From Stercorarius parasiticus (Eukaryota > Chordata > Aves > Charadriiformes > Stercorariidae), in contig VWZL01000521.1 of NCBI GenBank assembly GCA_013396915.1, forward strand, positions 1 through 64,000: a stretch of DNA of 64,000 nt, given 5' to 3'. Of the stretch, positions 24,223 to 37,400 are shown piece after piece; position 1 is the first letter of the stretch, and each line of letters begins with the position of its first letter. Below the pieces are notes generated by a model that did no database searches, was not told where the DNA came from, and worked only from the letters and a program-made list of their open reading frames with translations. Both the position numbers and the translations under genes were made by a program.

Positions 24223-24765
24223 GAGACAGGAGCACATGTGTCTCGGCTGGTGGGTGGTGACTTCTGAAGTCATTTGCACACAACGCTTAAGCGAGGGCTT
24301 CTGGGCTCTCACACAGCAATGAAATTAAGTGCATATTGTCAAAGGGCCGCAAACTTTATAAGAAAATGCTCTGTCTTCTATTTTGGCTGATATTTTATCA
24401 CACTAAGCACGACTGCACGGTAACAACCTGCACAGAGGCACTTTGTAAACTGCAGGTTGTCTCACAATAAGCTGCCACCACCAAATTTAAAGAACTGCAT
24501 TTTCATCACCAGAAATGACGCATAAAGCTCAAAAGACACCATTTGGTCACCTCCTTGGGCCAATGTCATGGCATAAGAAAGTCACAGGACCGGTCATGAA
24601 ACCCAGCTTTGTATTTCTCTGCAAGAATTTCCAATTCCCCTGGAAATCTTGCACACCTTTTAAACATTTCAATAGGAAAGTTGGAAAGGAAGCGACAGCT
24701 TTGGCTCCCTTCACATTCAGAACATTTTTTTAATTAAAATCCAGCTGGTCCCATGGTACATTATG

Positions 24766-24766
<1 letters not shown>

Positions 24767-24799
<33 letters not shown>

Positions 24800-24802
24800 T
24801 GN
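24767..24802. repeat. Poly-T run with ambiguous base
   Basis: 32 consecutive T, then GTG and an N at 24802. Length and local sequence are unreliable in the assembly. Confidence 0.85.
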
Positions 24803-25449
24803 TAAGTGCAGCTTAAAAGCTCTCAGCAGCTGTAGGAAATTATTTCCCTTCTCTCTTGCCCTCCACCTGGTGTCACGTGCCAGAGGATAAGTCCTGAGAG
24901 ACGCTGTACTGTGAGATCGGGATTCCCAAAGAAAGCATGGAAGTGAAGAGGAGGTGGTGTACACCGTGGGATGGACCTCCAGCTAATCAAAGTTTGCACT
25001 ATCCAACCCAAAGTTTGGCCTGGTGCCGGTCCCCAGGTTCATGGCAGCTGAGCACCCGACCCTGAATTAAAATTCACTTTTTCCTGGAAGTGAAAATTCC
25101 CCTGTTTCTCTGCTTATTATGGTTATGCCTATAAATAATGTGGAAGCATTCGGATAACAGCAGCAGACTAAAGCCAGGGCCAAATCCTGCTTTTGGGATT
25201 TCCTGATTTCAGCCGCTCTCCAAAGAGTTGCCCATCAAAACTCCCGGGGCGATGTGCAGCGGCGGGGCAAACGTTGGACCAGAAGGTTGCTTCCAGCCTT
25301 TCCAACCAGGTCCTGATTATTTACAGCTGTTCCCAGATGTTACCCTTTCACGGGTTATTTGTTCCCGAGTCGACCTCCCCGTTCACACGCTAGGCGAGCT
25401 CAGGGGAAGAAAGAGAGAGGCTCCTTTCTCCCTTTTACTATGGAAACAG

Positions 25450-26260
25450 CCCTTTATCCCAAGAATTGCAAATGCTCGGCCGCCGTTTCCCTCCCACCGC
25501 CGCCCCAGCTCCAGCGACCCCACCAGCCACCCACCGCTCACGTCTCATCCCAGCTCCCGTTTCTCCCCTAGACAGGTCACAGCCAGACCCTGAGAGTGAA
25601 GCCGGACTGCTGAGCACCTTCTCCTCCCCAGCTAGCCATCAGAAACCCCCCCGGCTCACAAATCACCCCCTTCGCTCCCCTTTTGTTACCAGTTCTCCCC
25701 ATTCTCCGGCTCTTCGGGCTTTGTTTCTCACCGCAATCCAGGCAGGAGCCGGCTCAATCGCCCGCTGTCGCATCCCAACCAACACACTCCAAAGTCCAAA
25801 GCAAAAAAAGAAAAAGTCAAAGAAACCCCCCCCGCCCCCCCCGCCTCCACGGCGCTAACTTTTAGAGCAGGCAGGAAAGAGCCGGCAGAGATGGGTTTCA
25901 CCAGGCAGAAGCATCTTTAAGAGTTAGGAGAGAGGAGGTAACTTACCTCGTCGGGACGCACATGGAGGGGTTACTTTTGTTTTCTGCCACACTTGGGTTG
26001 CTGTGTCCTTTGCTTGTGACACTCCGGGACCCGAATGGTGGCACCGCTGTGTGACACCCAGTATTAGAGAGGCTGCTGGAGGCGTCCCTCCCACGGTAGG
26101 AGGGGCCACACGGTGCTTAATAATTTCAGTTCCCAAGGCTGGAAAAATTAAAATCTCATCATGGGACACGGGCAGCTGCTCACCGCATGGCGCTGGGAGA
26201 CGGCGGGGACTCGCGGGTCAACCAGGGTTTGATTCATCCCTCGCCCACCCAGAACAGGAG
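25450..26260. promoter_or_regulatory. CpG-dense region with minus-strand splice donor, candidate promoter
   Basis: CG dinucleotides cluster here (for example CTCGGCCGCCG, CCACCGCCGCC, GAGACGGCGGGGACTCGCGG), while they are sparse in most of the window. On the minus strand CCCGACGAG|gtaagt at 25947/25946 matches the splice-donor consensus. This could be the 5' untranslated exon and promoter of GDPD4, whose first coding exon has an upstream acceptor. Another transcript, or no transcript, is possible. Confidence 0.35.
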
Positions 26261-29200
26261 AGGCTGGTATTCAAATCCTGCCTTGGCAGAATTAGGTGTC
26301 CAAAGGATGGGGTGCCAGGAAATATCCCGAAGGAGATTTGGGCAAGACGTGTCATCACTGACCCTCAGAACTAAAACTCTTGAACCTCCTCCATGAAAAT
26401 GTTTCCCACGGCTGGAAGCCCCGGGCAGGAATCCGCTGCACCAGATTTCTGAGCCACCCCAGATGCAAAACCTGCTTATTTTACTTATTTTTTGCAATGG
26501 TTTGGGGCTTTAATATCTAAATCCTATTAGAGACATAACTTCCTTTGGAGGGGGAGAGGATGCAGGTCAGCACAACAAAAGCAGTTTGTGTGGCTGAATT
26601 TTGTAACCTCCAACGTGCCCTGGACTTTCAGAGAGGCATCCGCAAAGTTTCTTGGGTGAGGAAGCTGCACAACCTCCTGGAGCTCCTCCTTCTCCAAAAA
26701 AGCTCTTTGCTGCACAAGAATCTAAATAAATATCTCCTCCAGCCCCGGAAGGCTCTCTGAAACACCACTGGTGCAGTCTTTTCATCCCTGTCATCTTTCC
26801 CATTGGGATTTCTCTTGTTGGCTGAAAACACAGATCAGAGGGTCCCTCAAAAGCAAAATCAGCAAACTGCCCTTGCAAACAGGGAGGGGAAAAACAGGGC
26901 AGCAGCGAAGCCCCAGCGGCTTTTGGGCAGCTCACATTACGAAGAGAAACTTTTAATTAGAAGATGAGCTACAGAGGTGACAGCCTGGTTCACTCTGATA
27001 CCTAATGACGAGCAGAAGGCGTATACAAGTTCCACTTTAAAAGCAGTACCTGCTAATCCTTACTCAGCACTAGGTCCTAAAATACCATCATTTCCCTTTG
27101 GAATTGGAATATTAAATAAATGAGGGAACCACAAGGAATGAAAGCAGAAGCAGCTGTTTTTATCGCTGATCAGGCTGGAGAAAAGAGGCGTGGCCCGGGA
27201 CTGTGTGTGAGCCTCCAGAAATATTACTTGCTTTACGGTCTGATCCCTGGAAACCTGATAAATAGTGCGGGAAAGGGTGAGATTAAGAAGGCTGATGGCT
27301 CTGATGAGGTGTAGGGAGCAGCAACAGCAGCTTTTCAGCTTTTCCAGGTACCTTGAAGTTTTAATCTCCCAAGTTGATCCACTGGATTTTTCTCCTTACA
27401 TATTTGTGTTGAGCCCAGCCTCATCCCGGGGCCACACTAAGGTCCTGAAGGTCCATGCCCAGGGCGGGCACGGCATGGGGGTGGCCTGGCAGGTTTGAGG
27501 CGTAGTGGAGAGCCCGGAGAGCCCAAGAGCTTCGCTTGGCTTTTGAAGCCAGCAGCAAGATCAGCGCTCCCCGAAATACCTTCTGAAGGGGCTTCAACCT
27601 CATCCTTCCCTGGGCTGCCTTTCTTCCAGCTGCTGCATCCTCATGGCATGGATGGACTCCAAGGGGGAAGCGAGGGGTAAGAGGACAGGGTTGAGCAACA
27701 CTGTCAGCCCAAAAAAGCTCCCTGCAGTGGAGGGAAGAGCCCTGAAAAAGGAAAAAGGTCATTTAAAACACAACCATAGCCCCACCTCCTAACAACGGTA
27801 GAAAACCCCAAATATCCCTTTTCTCTCCCCTAAAATAACACCGTGGTTTTCTTTTCTTCTGGGTACGGAGGCCCAAAGCCTTCAGTGCCGCTGTTTGCTC
27901 TGCAAACTCTGGTGAAGACTCACCGTCCGGGCAGAGGCTGCTCTGGCTTCAGTACCTTCAGCTCAGAGTTCACCAGTTTATCTATATCTCAATCGCAAAA
28001 TCCTTGCCCGGTGTCCCAGCCGGCGTCCTCACCCTGCCGGCAGCAGGTAACGAAGGCAAGCGAGGATCTGCTGGAGCCCTGCCACCGGCCAGCCCGGCCT
28101 TGGAGTTTATGAGCCCATAAAGAAAATGCCTGCGAGGGACTGGTGCCATAGAAACTCACCCCGAGGATATCAGCAGGATGGGTCAGCCTTGAACCCCAGC
28201 GAGTTTTGCCTCTGTTTGCATCAGCAGAAGATAAAAACAAGGGGGGAATGGCACAACGAGGGAGCAGGGACGGTTCCCCTGCCGAGCTGCTGGCCGCGAT
28301 GCGGAGTATTTCATTGGGAAATACAAAATGTCATTCCTCCCACCCCAGGTCCTACCCGGTTTGGGATATTTGTCCTGTTGCAATGCCCTGCCTCGTCAGC
28401 GTGAAGGGGATGGGGTGTCCCCCCCCTGCCCCCAAGCACAATTGCAGAATGTGCTGCTGCAGAGCCTTGACAGCAGGTGACTCATGCAGGTAACGACATC
28501 CCCGCGAGATTAATTACAGAAATGGCACCATTTATGGCGTTGGCGTTTCCAGGAATGATAAGGGAGGTGGGGGGTAAGGAGGAGGAGGTGACCCGAACTG
28601 ATCTAAACCTCAGCCCTCGCTCTCCCGTGGGACGGCAGTGTGCTGGCACAGACCCCGTGGCCACGGGCGAGCAGTGTCTGCCTCTTGCAGGGAGCAGTAT
28701 CCCACCGCAAAGCAGAAGCACCAGTCGGTGAAGGCACAGAGGGTGGGCTGGAGGGGAGAAAGGGACCTTGGGTGGCTCCAAAGCCCATCATAAGAAAGCA
28801 GACACACCACCAGACCCGCAACGTGCGGCATGTCCAAGTATAAAGATGCTGACAGCTTCACACAGCCCAGGGGGACGAGGCTGCAGTGGGGTCTCTCTCC
28901 TCATCTCCCAGCCTGAACCCTTGGACACGCGGCTCTGAAACATCAGAAATCAGGGAAAGCATCAGCCCCCCTGAAACGTCGGTGCAGGAAAACTCAGGGC
29001 AAAGCGGAGGCACCGTGCAGATGGGGAGCAGCAGCCTTTGGGCGGTGCTGACAAGCCTCCAGGGAAGCCAGAGCCTGACCCTGCTCCCGCATCCCAGGAT
29101 ATCTCCTTCACTGCCATTTCTCAGGCTGCTTGGATTGATAAAGCTTATTTTCAAGCCCGCTTGTTCCCAAGAAACGCTGCTGTCCCTTCCCGAGTGATGG

Positions 29201-29389
29201 CAGTGGCTGCGAGTAATGGTGCAAAACCCATCGAGACGTGCCAAAGACCCAGCGGTTTGTTCTGGAGCGTGTGACCCACCAGGTGCAAAACTTACCCCAA
29301 GTGTTAGAATTTAAACTCCAAAAAAAAAAAAAAAAATCAACGAAAAAATTACCAGACGGCTACTGCTGAGTCCTGGGGCTCAGAGACGG

Positions 29390-29680
29390 GCTCTGAGCAT
29401 CATTTCCGAGCGAGCTGCATCCCTCGGGTGGGCAGCGAGGGGGGACCAGACAGATTCATCACGCACCCCTCCCGTGGGGAACCAGCCCCCCGGCACACAT
29501 ACAAGCCGCGTGGTGTGGATGGAGGGCAACCACGGGAGCTTCACATCATCCTTCAAAGCGGCAGTGACAAACTCTCGGCCTCTCGCAGCCGTTGCTGCAG
29601 CAACTCTGCCGCCCGCTCTCCCACGGCGGGGCTGGCGCCACGGACCGGCTGATACAGCGTTGTGAAAAGAAGGGGAGAGG
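29390..29680. promoter_or_regulatory. CpG-dense segment with RFX X-box-like palindrome
   Basis: CG-rich stretch that includes the perfect 14-bp palindrome GTTGCTGCAGCAAC at 29591-29604, which fits the X-box bound by RFX factors. No exon could be tied to it. Confidence 0.3.
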
Positions 29681-30048
29681 TGGTCCTCACCCTTCTTCTT
29701 CCATATTTTATGGCTGTCCTTTATGCAATGGCATCGTTTTGTTCTATCCTGGCAGAAATCAGGGGGTCGCAACCCCCTCGGAGGATGAAAATTGAGGTAC
29801 CCCGAAGGGCCACAATAGTCTCAGAGAGGAAAAGCAGATGCGAGGACCGGTGAGGAAAAAGAGGGTCCGATAAACCATCCCTTGGCCAAATGTTTCTGCG
29901 CCCAAGCAAAATAAGGTGGCAAAGAGTGCGAGAGGACTGTGCTGGATGTTAGGAGTGAAGCACCTGGGGGTTTTGTTTCATGATTGCCAGGGCAGCTGCT
30001 CTGTGCTGCCTCCTCCTGCCTTACGGTCCTCTTTGGTGGGTGAATCTC

Positions 30049-30130
30049 ACAGAATCACAGAATGACGGGGCTTGGAAGGGACCTCTGGAGATCATCTAGT
30101 CCAACACCCCAGAGGGACCTGGAGGACCAT
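30049..30130 (-). repeat. CR1 LINE 3' tail fragment
   Basis: Short minus-strand copy starting ACAGAATCACAGAATGACGG, then GGAAGGGACCTCTGGAGATC. Only the terminal 3' UTR remains. Confidence 0.8.
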
Positions 30131-30927
30131 GTTAGTCCCTTCCCTGATGGACCCCCCCCCCCAAGTGGTGGGGACACCCCACTGCTTCTCAGCAGGGATG
30201 TCATAGCGAGGTCCCCTCTTTCCCAGGGTTATAAACCACACGGGACACCCTGCAGGGAACCAGGCAGTGTGTGATGCTCCTGAGCCCCAATGAGTTTTGT
30301 GGGGGCTCAGATTTCATGCTCTGTTTTGGGTCAGCAAAGGTGTTTCCCACCACTCAGGCTCTGAAACCAGTGCTGTGCTCCATCTCTCCCAGCCCAGGCC
30401 ATCATGCTTTGTCACCATGGAAGCTCTTGGGTGGCATTTCTTATCACCAGGATGAGCCCAGAGACCTCACCAGCCACTTCTCACCCTTCAAATGCGTGGG
30501 TGGCCCATGCGAGCAGAGCCAGGCTGGTCAGAGGGAGCCACCATTGATGAGATGTCCCTTCCCCTAAAGCTCTTGCACCTGCCTGGTCATACTCAGCCCA
30601 GACTCCCCAGTGCAAGGGAAAAGCAGAGATGGATGATACCCAGCGTGGGGACACCACCATGTCTCTCTGCTCCAGCATCACCACTGACCTTGCGCTGGTC
30701 CTCCCTGGGCTGGGACCTGCCTGCCGGCTTCTTCATGGTGGCAAAGGAGACGGGACAACTTGTAGTGTCCCTGGGTTGAGCCGTTCCCAAAGCCTGGTGT
30801 GCTCCGAGGTGCCTGCAAAACACAAAGACATATCTCTCACAAAGGTGAGAGATGGGATTAGAGCCTGGCGTGTTTGGGAAACATGAGACACAGAAGAAAG
30901 CAGTGGATGCTTCCCACTTGAGGACCA

Positions 30928-31352
30928 TCATAGAATCATTTTGGTTGGACCTTTAAGAACATCAAGTCCAACCATTAACCTAACACTGCCCAAACCACCA
31001 CTAACCCATGTCCCTCAGCACCATGTCCGCCCGGCTTTTAAATACCTCCAGGGATGGTGATTCCACGACTGCCCTGGGCAGCCTGTTCCAATGTTTGACA
31101 ACCCTTTCTGTGAAGAAATTTTTCCTAATATCCATCCTAAACCTCACCTGGTGCAACTTGAGGCCGTTTTCTCTTGTCCTGTTGCCTGTTCCTTGGGAGA
31201 AGGGACCGACCCCCCCTGGCTACCCCCTCCTTTCAGGGAGTTGTAGAGAGCGAGAAGGTCTCCCCTCAGCTTCTTTTTCTCCAGGCTGAACACCCCCAGC
31301 TCCCTCAGCCGCTCCTCACAAGGCTTGTGCTCCAGACCCCTCATCCACACAG
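30928..31352 (-). repeat. CR1 LINE fragment
   Basis: Minus-strand copy from the tail CATAGAATCATTTTGGTTGG to upstream pol sequence ending near GGCTTGTGCTCCAGACCCCT. About 425 bp, 5'-truncated. Confidence 0.92.
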
Positions 31353-31866
31353 CCATGAGTTTAGGGAAAGAAAAGGAGGAGTGGGACTGAGGGGAAAGTG
31401 TTTTGCGCCCAGGTCGCTGCCCTCCTGCACCAGCCCAGCTCCCAGGAGCAGCCTTTGAGCATTTCAGCTCTCCACTGGTGAGAAACCACAGGGCCGTTAC
31501 CTGCCCACTGCCCTTCAGGGCATGATCCAGGCACACTTGAGTCCTGGACACCATTACAGCCGCACACATAGCCCGCGGGACCCTGACCTTGACTGCCAGC
31601 AGAGCTGCTAGCCCCAAATTTATGCAGGCTAGTAGTTGTGGGGCACAAGGTGTGGGGTGAGGGACAGGTCCTGGTTCACTTCGCCCATGGCTGCGTTCAG
31701 AGGGGACGAGCCTCTACTCAGCAGTGCCTCGCAGCCTCTCCCAACCGTGCCAGCACAGTGGTGACATGCCCCGTGTCCCTTACCAGGCTTAACCAGTACC
31801 TGGCCCACCAGAAAGCCCCACCAGATCCAGGGTGTCTGCAGACACCCATCCTGTTGATGTACACAG

Positions 31867-31986
31867 AGAATCATAGATAGGTTTGGATTGGAAGGGACCT
31901 TAAAGATCATCTAGTTCCAACCCCAGGGACACCTCCCACTAGACCAGGTTGCTCCAAGCCCCGTCCAACCTGGCCTTGAACCCAGG
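31867..31986 (-). repeat. CR1 LINE 3' fragment
   Basis: Minus-strand copy: AGAATCATAGATAGGTTTGG, GGACCTTAAAGATCATCTAG, then the CCACTAGACCAGGTTGCTCC region. 5'-truncated. Confidence 0.9.
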
Positions 31987-34245
31987 ACTGGGGAGCTGTG
32001 CTGTGACAGGAGCAGGGAGCCTGCGCTCGGTTGCTCAGATGTAACTGTTGGCCTGGGAGGGACACGTTTCCCTTGGGAGGCTGCCGCAACACGTAAGTGT
32101 AATTAATAACTTAAAAATGAGAGAGGAGCAAAGGTGGAGATGGGGTGATAGCAGGAGAATGGACATATCGGGGCACCAGATCCCGTGTCACAACCACCTC
32201 TTTATCCCTGCTGGTGCCTGCTGGCTGTCTCCAGTGTGCATCTGCCAAAAGAAACACAAAAAGCTTCTTTTTCATGTTGTTCATGGAAACTGAGCACCAC
32301 AAAAGGAAACGACTCCCCAGTGCAGCTGCCAGGAGAGGGCATTACAGCCCCAGCAATGGGCAAGGACCTGCCAGGAAAGCCCAGCCGGCTCCCTGCACAC
32401 CGGTGTTCAAGCCACAGGTCCTCCTAAAAGATGAGCTTGGGAACCGACACTTGGATGTCTTCTGGGTGCTGCTAAAAATGAGGGATGCAGTAAAAGCATC
32501 ACCTGCGTGGGGTGCTGCAGTTCTCCCTGCGGCGTGTGTTAAGGAACATCTCTTCTCTGTCGTACCAACCAGCGTATTGCTGCTCCTACTGCTAATTCCC
32601 CCCTTTTGCTCCCAAATAAACTAACGGCCTGCAGTCACACACAGAATAACTGCTCCCACTAGGATTTAGCTGCCACGTCACTCTGTCTGGCTCAGACCTG
32701 AAGGTGTGTGTTCCCCAAACCTTCTCCCCATCTTTCCTCCCCTCTTCTCCCTTCCGTAGATCAGCTGGTCTAACACAAGGCATCACCCCTCCCTGTAAAC
32801 CTCACCCCAGGGTCACACAGGAACTAAGAGGACAAGGCACTAAATTTAGGAATGAAGAAATAAAACTTTAAAGACCTGGGGGAGGTGCCACAGAAACAGC
32901 AATAATTGCACCTGTAGCCTCAGGAGACCCCTCTGAGATCATCACACGGGGGTTTCCCTCCTGCGCAGATGGAAGAAAATCAGACATTGGGAATAGAGAA
33001 CCGGGGCTGGGATTTATTTTGCAGCCAGGACACCTTGACCAGGACCGCTGCAGAAGCTCATCTCCTTTGCCACGCGTCCACCTTCCCACACACACCTGAG
33101 TGGATCCTTCCTTTTCTATGTGTAAAAGGTACAACCACAAAGCTGCTGCACACACGTGAACAGTTGAGGTGAGCACTGCCAAACATCAAATACTGCTGGT
33201 TTGGACCCACAATGGACAGGCACCAAGATTTGAAAGGGTGACCATGCCTGGCCCAACTTCATTAGGTGTTCCTAATTGGAGATGTGTTGAGACCAGTTTC
33301 ATAGACATGTTTGGTTAAAGGCTGAAATCTTCAGAATTATTTATCTGACTCTCCAAAACTGATTCAGCTGTTAAAAAAAAGAAAAACAAAACCCATAACA
33401 AACAAACCAAAAAAAAACCCCTCACTAATTATTTAAGTTCATTTAGGAATTCACCTTTTAGGAAAGCTCACTATGGCTCTGAAGAACCTTCAAATGAGTT
33501 CTACTTCACTGAAATCAACATCAACCATCTCTTCTCTTAAAGCCTTGAAATCATTCATTGTCCAACATCTCCCACCCACAGCAACTGCTGAGCAATCCAA
33601 TCAAGTTCATCTCAAGGGGAGTGGCCTCCAAGACAGAACTCACCCCCCAGAAATCATGGAAAATGGTAGCTAGTTAGAGATAGACTGTTCATCTTCCATG
33701 GGGCAGGAGGTAGAGCCACCAAACACCAACCCAGTAGCACTTTCGGGAGTACGTTACCAGGATTATAAGTTTGCCTGGTACCCTGCGTTGGGAAGCTTCA
33801 GAGGAGGAGGAGGTAGTGGCTGTCCTGTTAGGTTTCCTTTCTCTGATGGGACAAAGACATCCAACATGGGTTGCTACTACATCACGGCAAAGAGAATTGC
33901 CCACAATCCCAGCCAGTTGGGCTGCAAGGTTCCTCTTGCTCAAGCGACAGGGCCCCTCATCTTCACAAAATAAACCAGAGAAACTGGTCTTTCCTGCAAA
34001 AGAGCTGTTGGAAAGCAGACTTCAGCTAGAGCACCTGTTCTGGGCAGAGGTGATTTTATGAAGTAACACCAACTGCCTTAATCTCACCAGTTATGTTAAG
34101 TCCCTGTGCAAGGCATTCCCTTTTCTTCCAGCACCCTCTCTAAAACCTGGCTGAGCACCCAAGCTGACTCATGAGAGCTCAGCAGAGCTTTCCACGGCTG
34201 CTCATCCCCATGTTCCTCAGAGGCTGAGCTCAGAAAGTCATTATA

Positions 34246-34462
34246 GATTCATAGAACGGTTCGGGTTGGAAAGGATCTTAAAGATCATCTCGTTCCAACC
34301 CCCCTGCCCTGGGCAGGGACACCTCCCACCAGACCAGGTTGCTCGAAGCCCCGTCCAACCTGGCCTTGAACACCTCCAGGGATGGGGCAGCCACAACTTC
34401 TCTGGGCAACCTGGGCCAGTGTCTTACCAACCCCACAGTAAAACATTTCTTCCCAAAGAAGA
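34246..34462 (-). repeat. CR1 LINE 3' fragment
   Basis: Minus-strand copy running from TTCATAGAACGGTTCGGGTT to the pol C-terminal region with CTGGGCAACCTGGGCCAGTG. The minus frame preserves RHWPRLPREVVAAPSLEVFK. Confidence 0.92.
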
Positions 34463-37400
34463 GTCCTCTCAGCACTGGGTTGGGTTTCTCAGGCTTCAGA
34501 GTAAAACATCCAGGTCAGATGGTTTACAAGCAGGAGATGAACTGCAGGAGGAGGGTTGTGGTGGCACACATGTCCTCCCCAAATCACGATGTTCCTGCTC
34601 CCTGCTGCAATGAGGCACATGAACAAGTACGTAGGATGATAAATTCCTGCTCTTGTCATCAGCCTCATCCTACTGATCCCACAAGAAAGAGTGATGCTGG
34701 GGAAGGTGGCTGTAGGTACCTATCCCAAACCCTTCCTTGATTTCCTTCTCCGTACGCGGACACCAAGCTCCACCTGGGGAGAACACAAGCATCCAGGAGG
34801 CAACAACTTCCCTTGTCAGCCGCTTCCTCCTCTTCCTCCTCAAGCTGTGGTCTAGATCCTGCTTCCAGACTGACGTTTCTCAGAGCATTATCTATGTACA
34901 AACAAGTTAAAATAAGTGGTAAAAATCACACTTGCTGCAACAGCTTTTAGCTTGATCATATAAGATCTCACTAATCTGAAATAGGTCAGAGAAACACAAC
35001 CCCCCCCTTAAGCACCCCCACTCAGTTCTAGTGTCACCGCAAAGGTCATGGAAACAGCAAGTGGAGGAGAAACAGGTAATTCATTCAGGTTTTATTTGAG
35101 TTTTGTTTTTTAAAGTGGCTGAGCTGACCTCGCGCATTAAACAAACCCATCACTACAGGAGACTTACGCCGAGGCAGCACGAAGAGAAATGCATTATCTT
35201 GCTGATTCTAAAATGGCAACAGCCCCGGTATTTCCAGGTGGGACACGACACAAAAGACACCTGCCTGTAGATGAAGGCTGCAGTCAGAAACCTGTAGGCA
35301 CAGAGTGACAAAGTCCTCTTTACAAACACAAGGCAAAGCCTGGTGGCTGCTGACACGGTCCCAAAGCAGCGCTGGTCGTGAAAAGCCACCGTACCGATGC
35401 TGCAAGGCAAGAGGGAACGAGCTGCTCGTCACCCACAGAAGCCCGTGTTAAATTTGCTTCTGCCGTTTCGCATACCCGTGAAATCTGGCCTCTCTCTTCA
35501 GCTCCTTGGCACATCAAGGCCATGTCCTCCGTTCTAGCTCCCACTTTGCCTTTTCAGCTGAGTTTTGTCATTTTTGCAAACCTCCTGGATTAGCTCCAGC
35601 TCCCTTAGCGCGGGCTGTGACTCAAAGCCATCCTGCCGCTCCAGTCTCCACTTCCAGCCCCTCTCCCTTTCTGCTCTCCTCCTGTAGAGATGTTCCTGCC
35701 TTGAGACGCAGCCGGCTGCTGTGGCGCTCCTTGAATTCCCTCAGCAATTGCGCAGTTGAGGTTTTAACCTTTGCTTCATCCTAATCCAACGCTCCTCGGA
35801 CCAACTCCATCTTCTTCTGTAGATCTTCCCACCGTTTCTCTGCAGGTGTCCATTTGGGCAGCCACTTTCTGTCCCGCTCCCATCCGTATCGCTGTTTCGT
35901 TATTGCTGGTTATTCCCTGTCAAAGTTGGCAGCCGCTTCTCTAAGATCCCATCTTCGGCATTGCGAGCTGTCATTAGCAACAAATGACGAGATCCTAGAG
36001 CATTAATTATCCATACGCTTGATCCAGTTGGGCTTATGACCCCAAAACACATCTACAGGCTCTTTATCACTGTTGAAATAAGAAGCCATTAGGAAGTCTC
36101 GCTATTTTATGGTGGGAAGATGAATGGAGAATCAGACTTCACCTTCAGCAATTTTAACATTGAAGATGTCGCCGTCCACTGTACAAATGGATTATGCCAG
36201 CTCTTAATTAGGAATGAGATTCAAACAAGTATTATTCTTGGACTTTGGTCTGGACCAATTTTACTGTCAGCCAAGGATGGCAAGTTTTAAGGAAGCGCGT
36301 ACTTATCTCCAGGCCATTGCAGTCTGCTCTTGCACAGTACTTTCACTGCAAATGTGCCCTACTTACCAACCCGCAGCATTTTGAGAGACAGATGGATTCG
36401 GATACTAACAGAGATCTCGGCTAAGAAGTGACAGCCCTTTACATGCCTCGCATTTCTGACCAGGCAACATTTTCGGCACTTTTTCAAAACCAGGCCTCTG
36501 AAAAGGGGCATCAAGTTGGAAACAAAACACCCCAGTTGCTCCACAAAATAGGGGTTTTGCATCGATGTGGTGTTTACCCCCCCAAGCCTCTTCTCCAGCC
36601 CTAACCAGATCGTTTAAGTCAAGTAAGTGTCTCCATGGAAACCTCCTTTCTCAAGGAGCCTCCTGGCTGGAGGAAACCGTGCGCCCCTTTTGTTTAAAAG
36701 GGGAATGCAGTTTGGTAGGAGCATAAAGCCTGGCTAGAGAAGAGCCTGTAACGACTCACCAGCCAGATTTACGTCCTTTAAAAACACATCCATTCAGTTA
36801 AGACATTTCAGGGATGGCTAAAGGTGCGCTATTGCTGCTACAACCAAACTAGCAAGTTCTGCCGACCCCTCCATCCCTGCCTGGGCTCCATCCTCTCAGC
36901 ATCCCACAACCTGCCGCCTTCAACGCCTCTTGGTCCCAGTGAACTCCAAATCAACGGTTTGTTTAAAGAAAACCTAGAGCTCAAGTAATACAAATCAACG
37001 CCCAATCTTGAAATACAGGAAGCGTCTTGTCGAAGCTACTAATTGCTTCTTAAATAAGACGATCTGTGTTTTGGAAAAGACGATGAGTTTTAGGCTCTCC
37101 CTCCACCAAGCCCTTTGTAAGCTTTAGCATGTTATATCATTTCTGGCATAGGATTGCTTGAGATCCCTCAAAAACAAAGCCGATTTTCTGAAAGGATACT
37201 CAAACAATGGAATGTTTTATGTTCTAATATAGAAGAGAGACTTTAATATTAATAGGCAAATAAATAATTAAGGGCTGGGATTAAAAACGGTTTCAACTCA
37301 GGCGAACTGGTTCGCAGAGCAAAAGTAAAAGAAAAAGCAAAGCCACCAAAGAAGTTCTCTAGTTGGAGTCGCTTTCAAATCACAGCAGAGTTGAGATGTT

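Larger units (their letters stand above)
24225..30048. other. Intergenic stretch with CpG-dense segments
   Basis: No protein gene recognised. Contains a 32-T run next to an ambiguous base (24802) and CpG-dense sequence near 25.4-26.3 kb and 29.4-29.7 kb. A 17-A run lies at 29320-29336. No CR1 copies seen until 30.05 kb. Confidence 0.4.
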
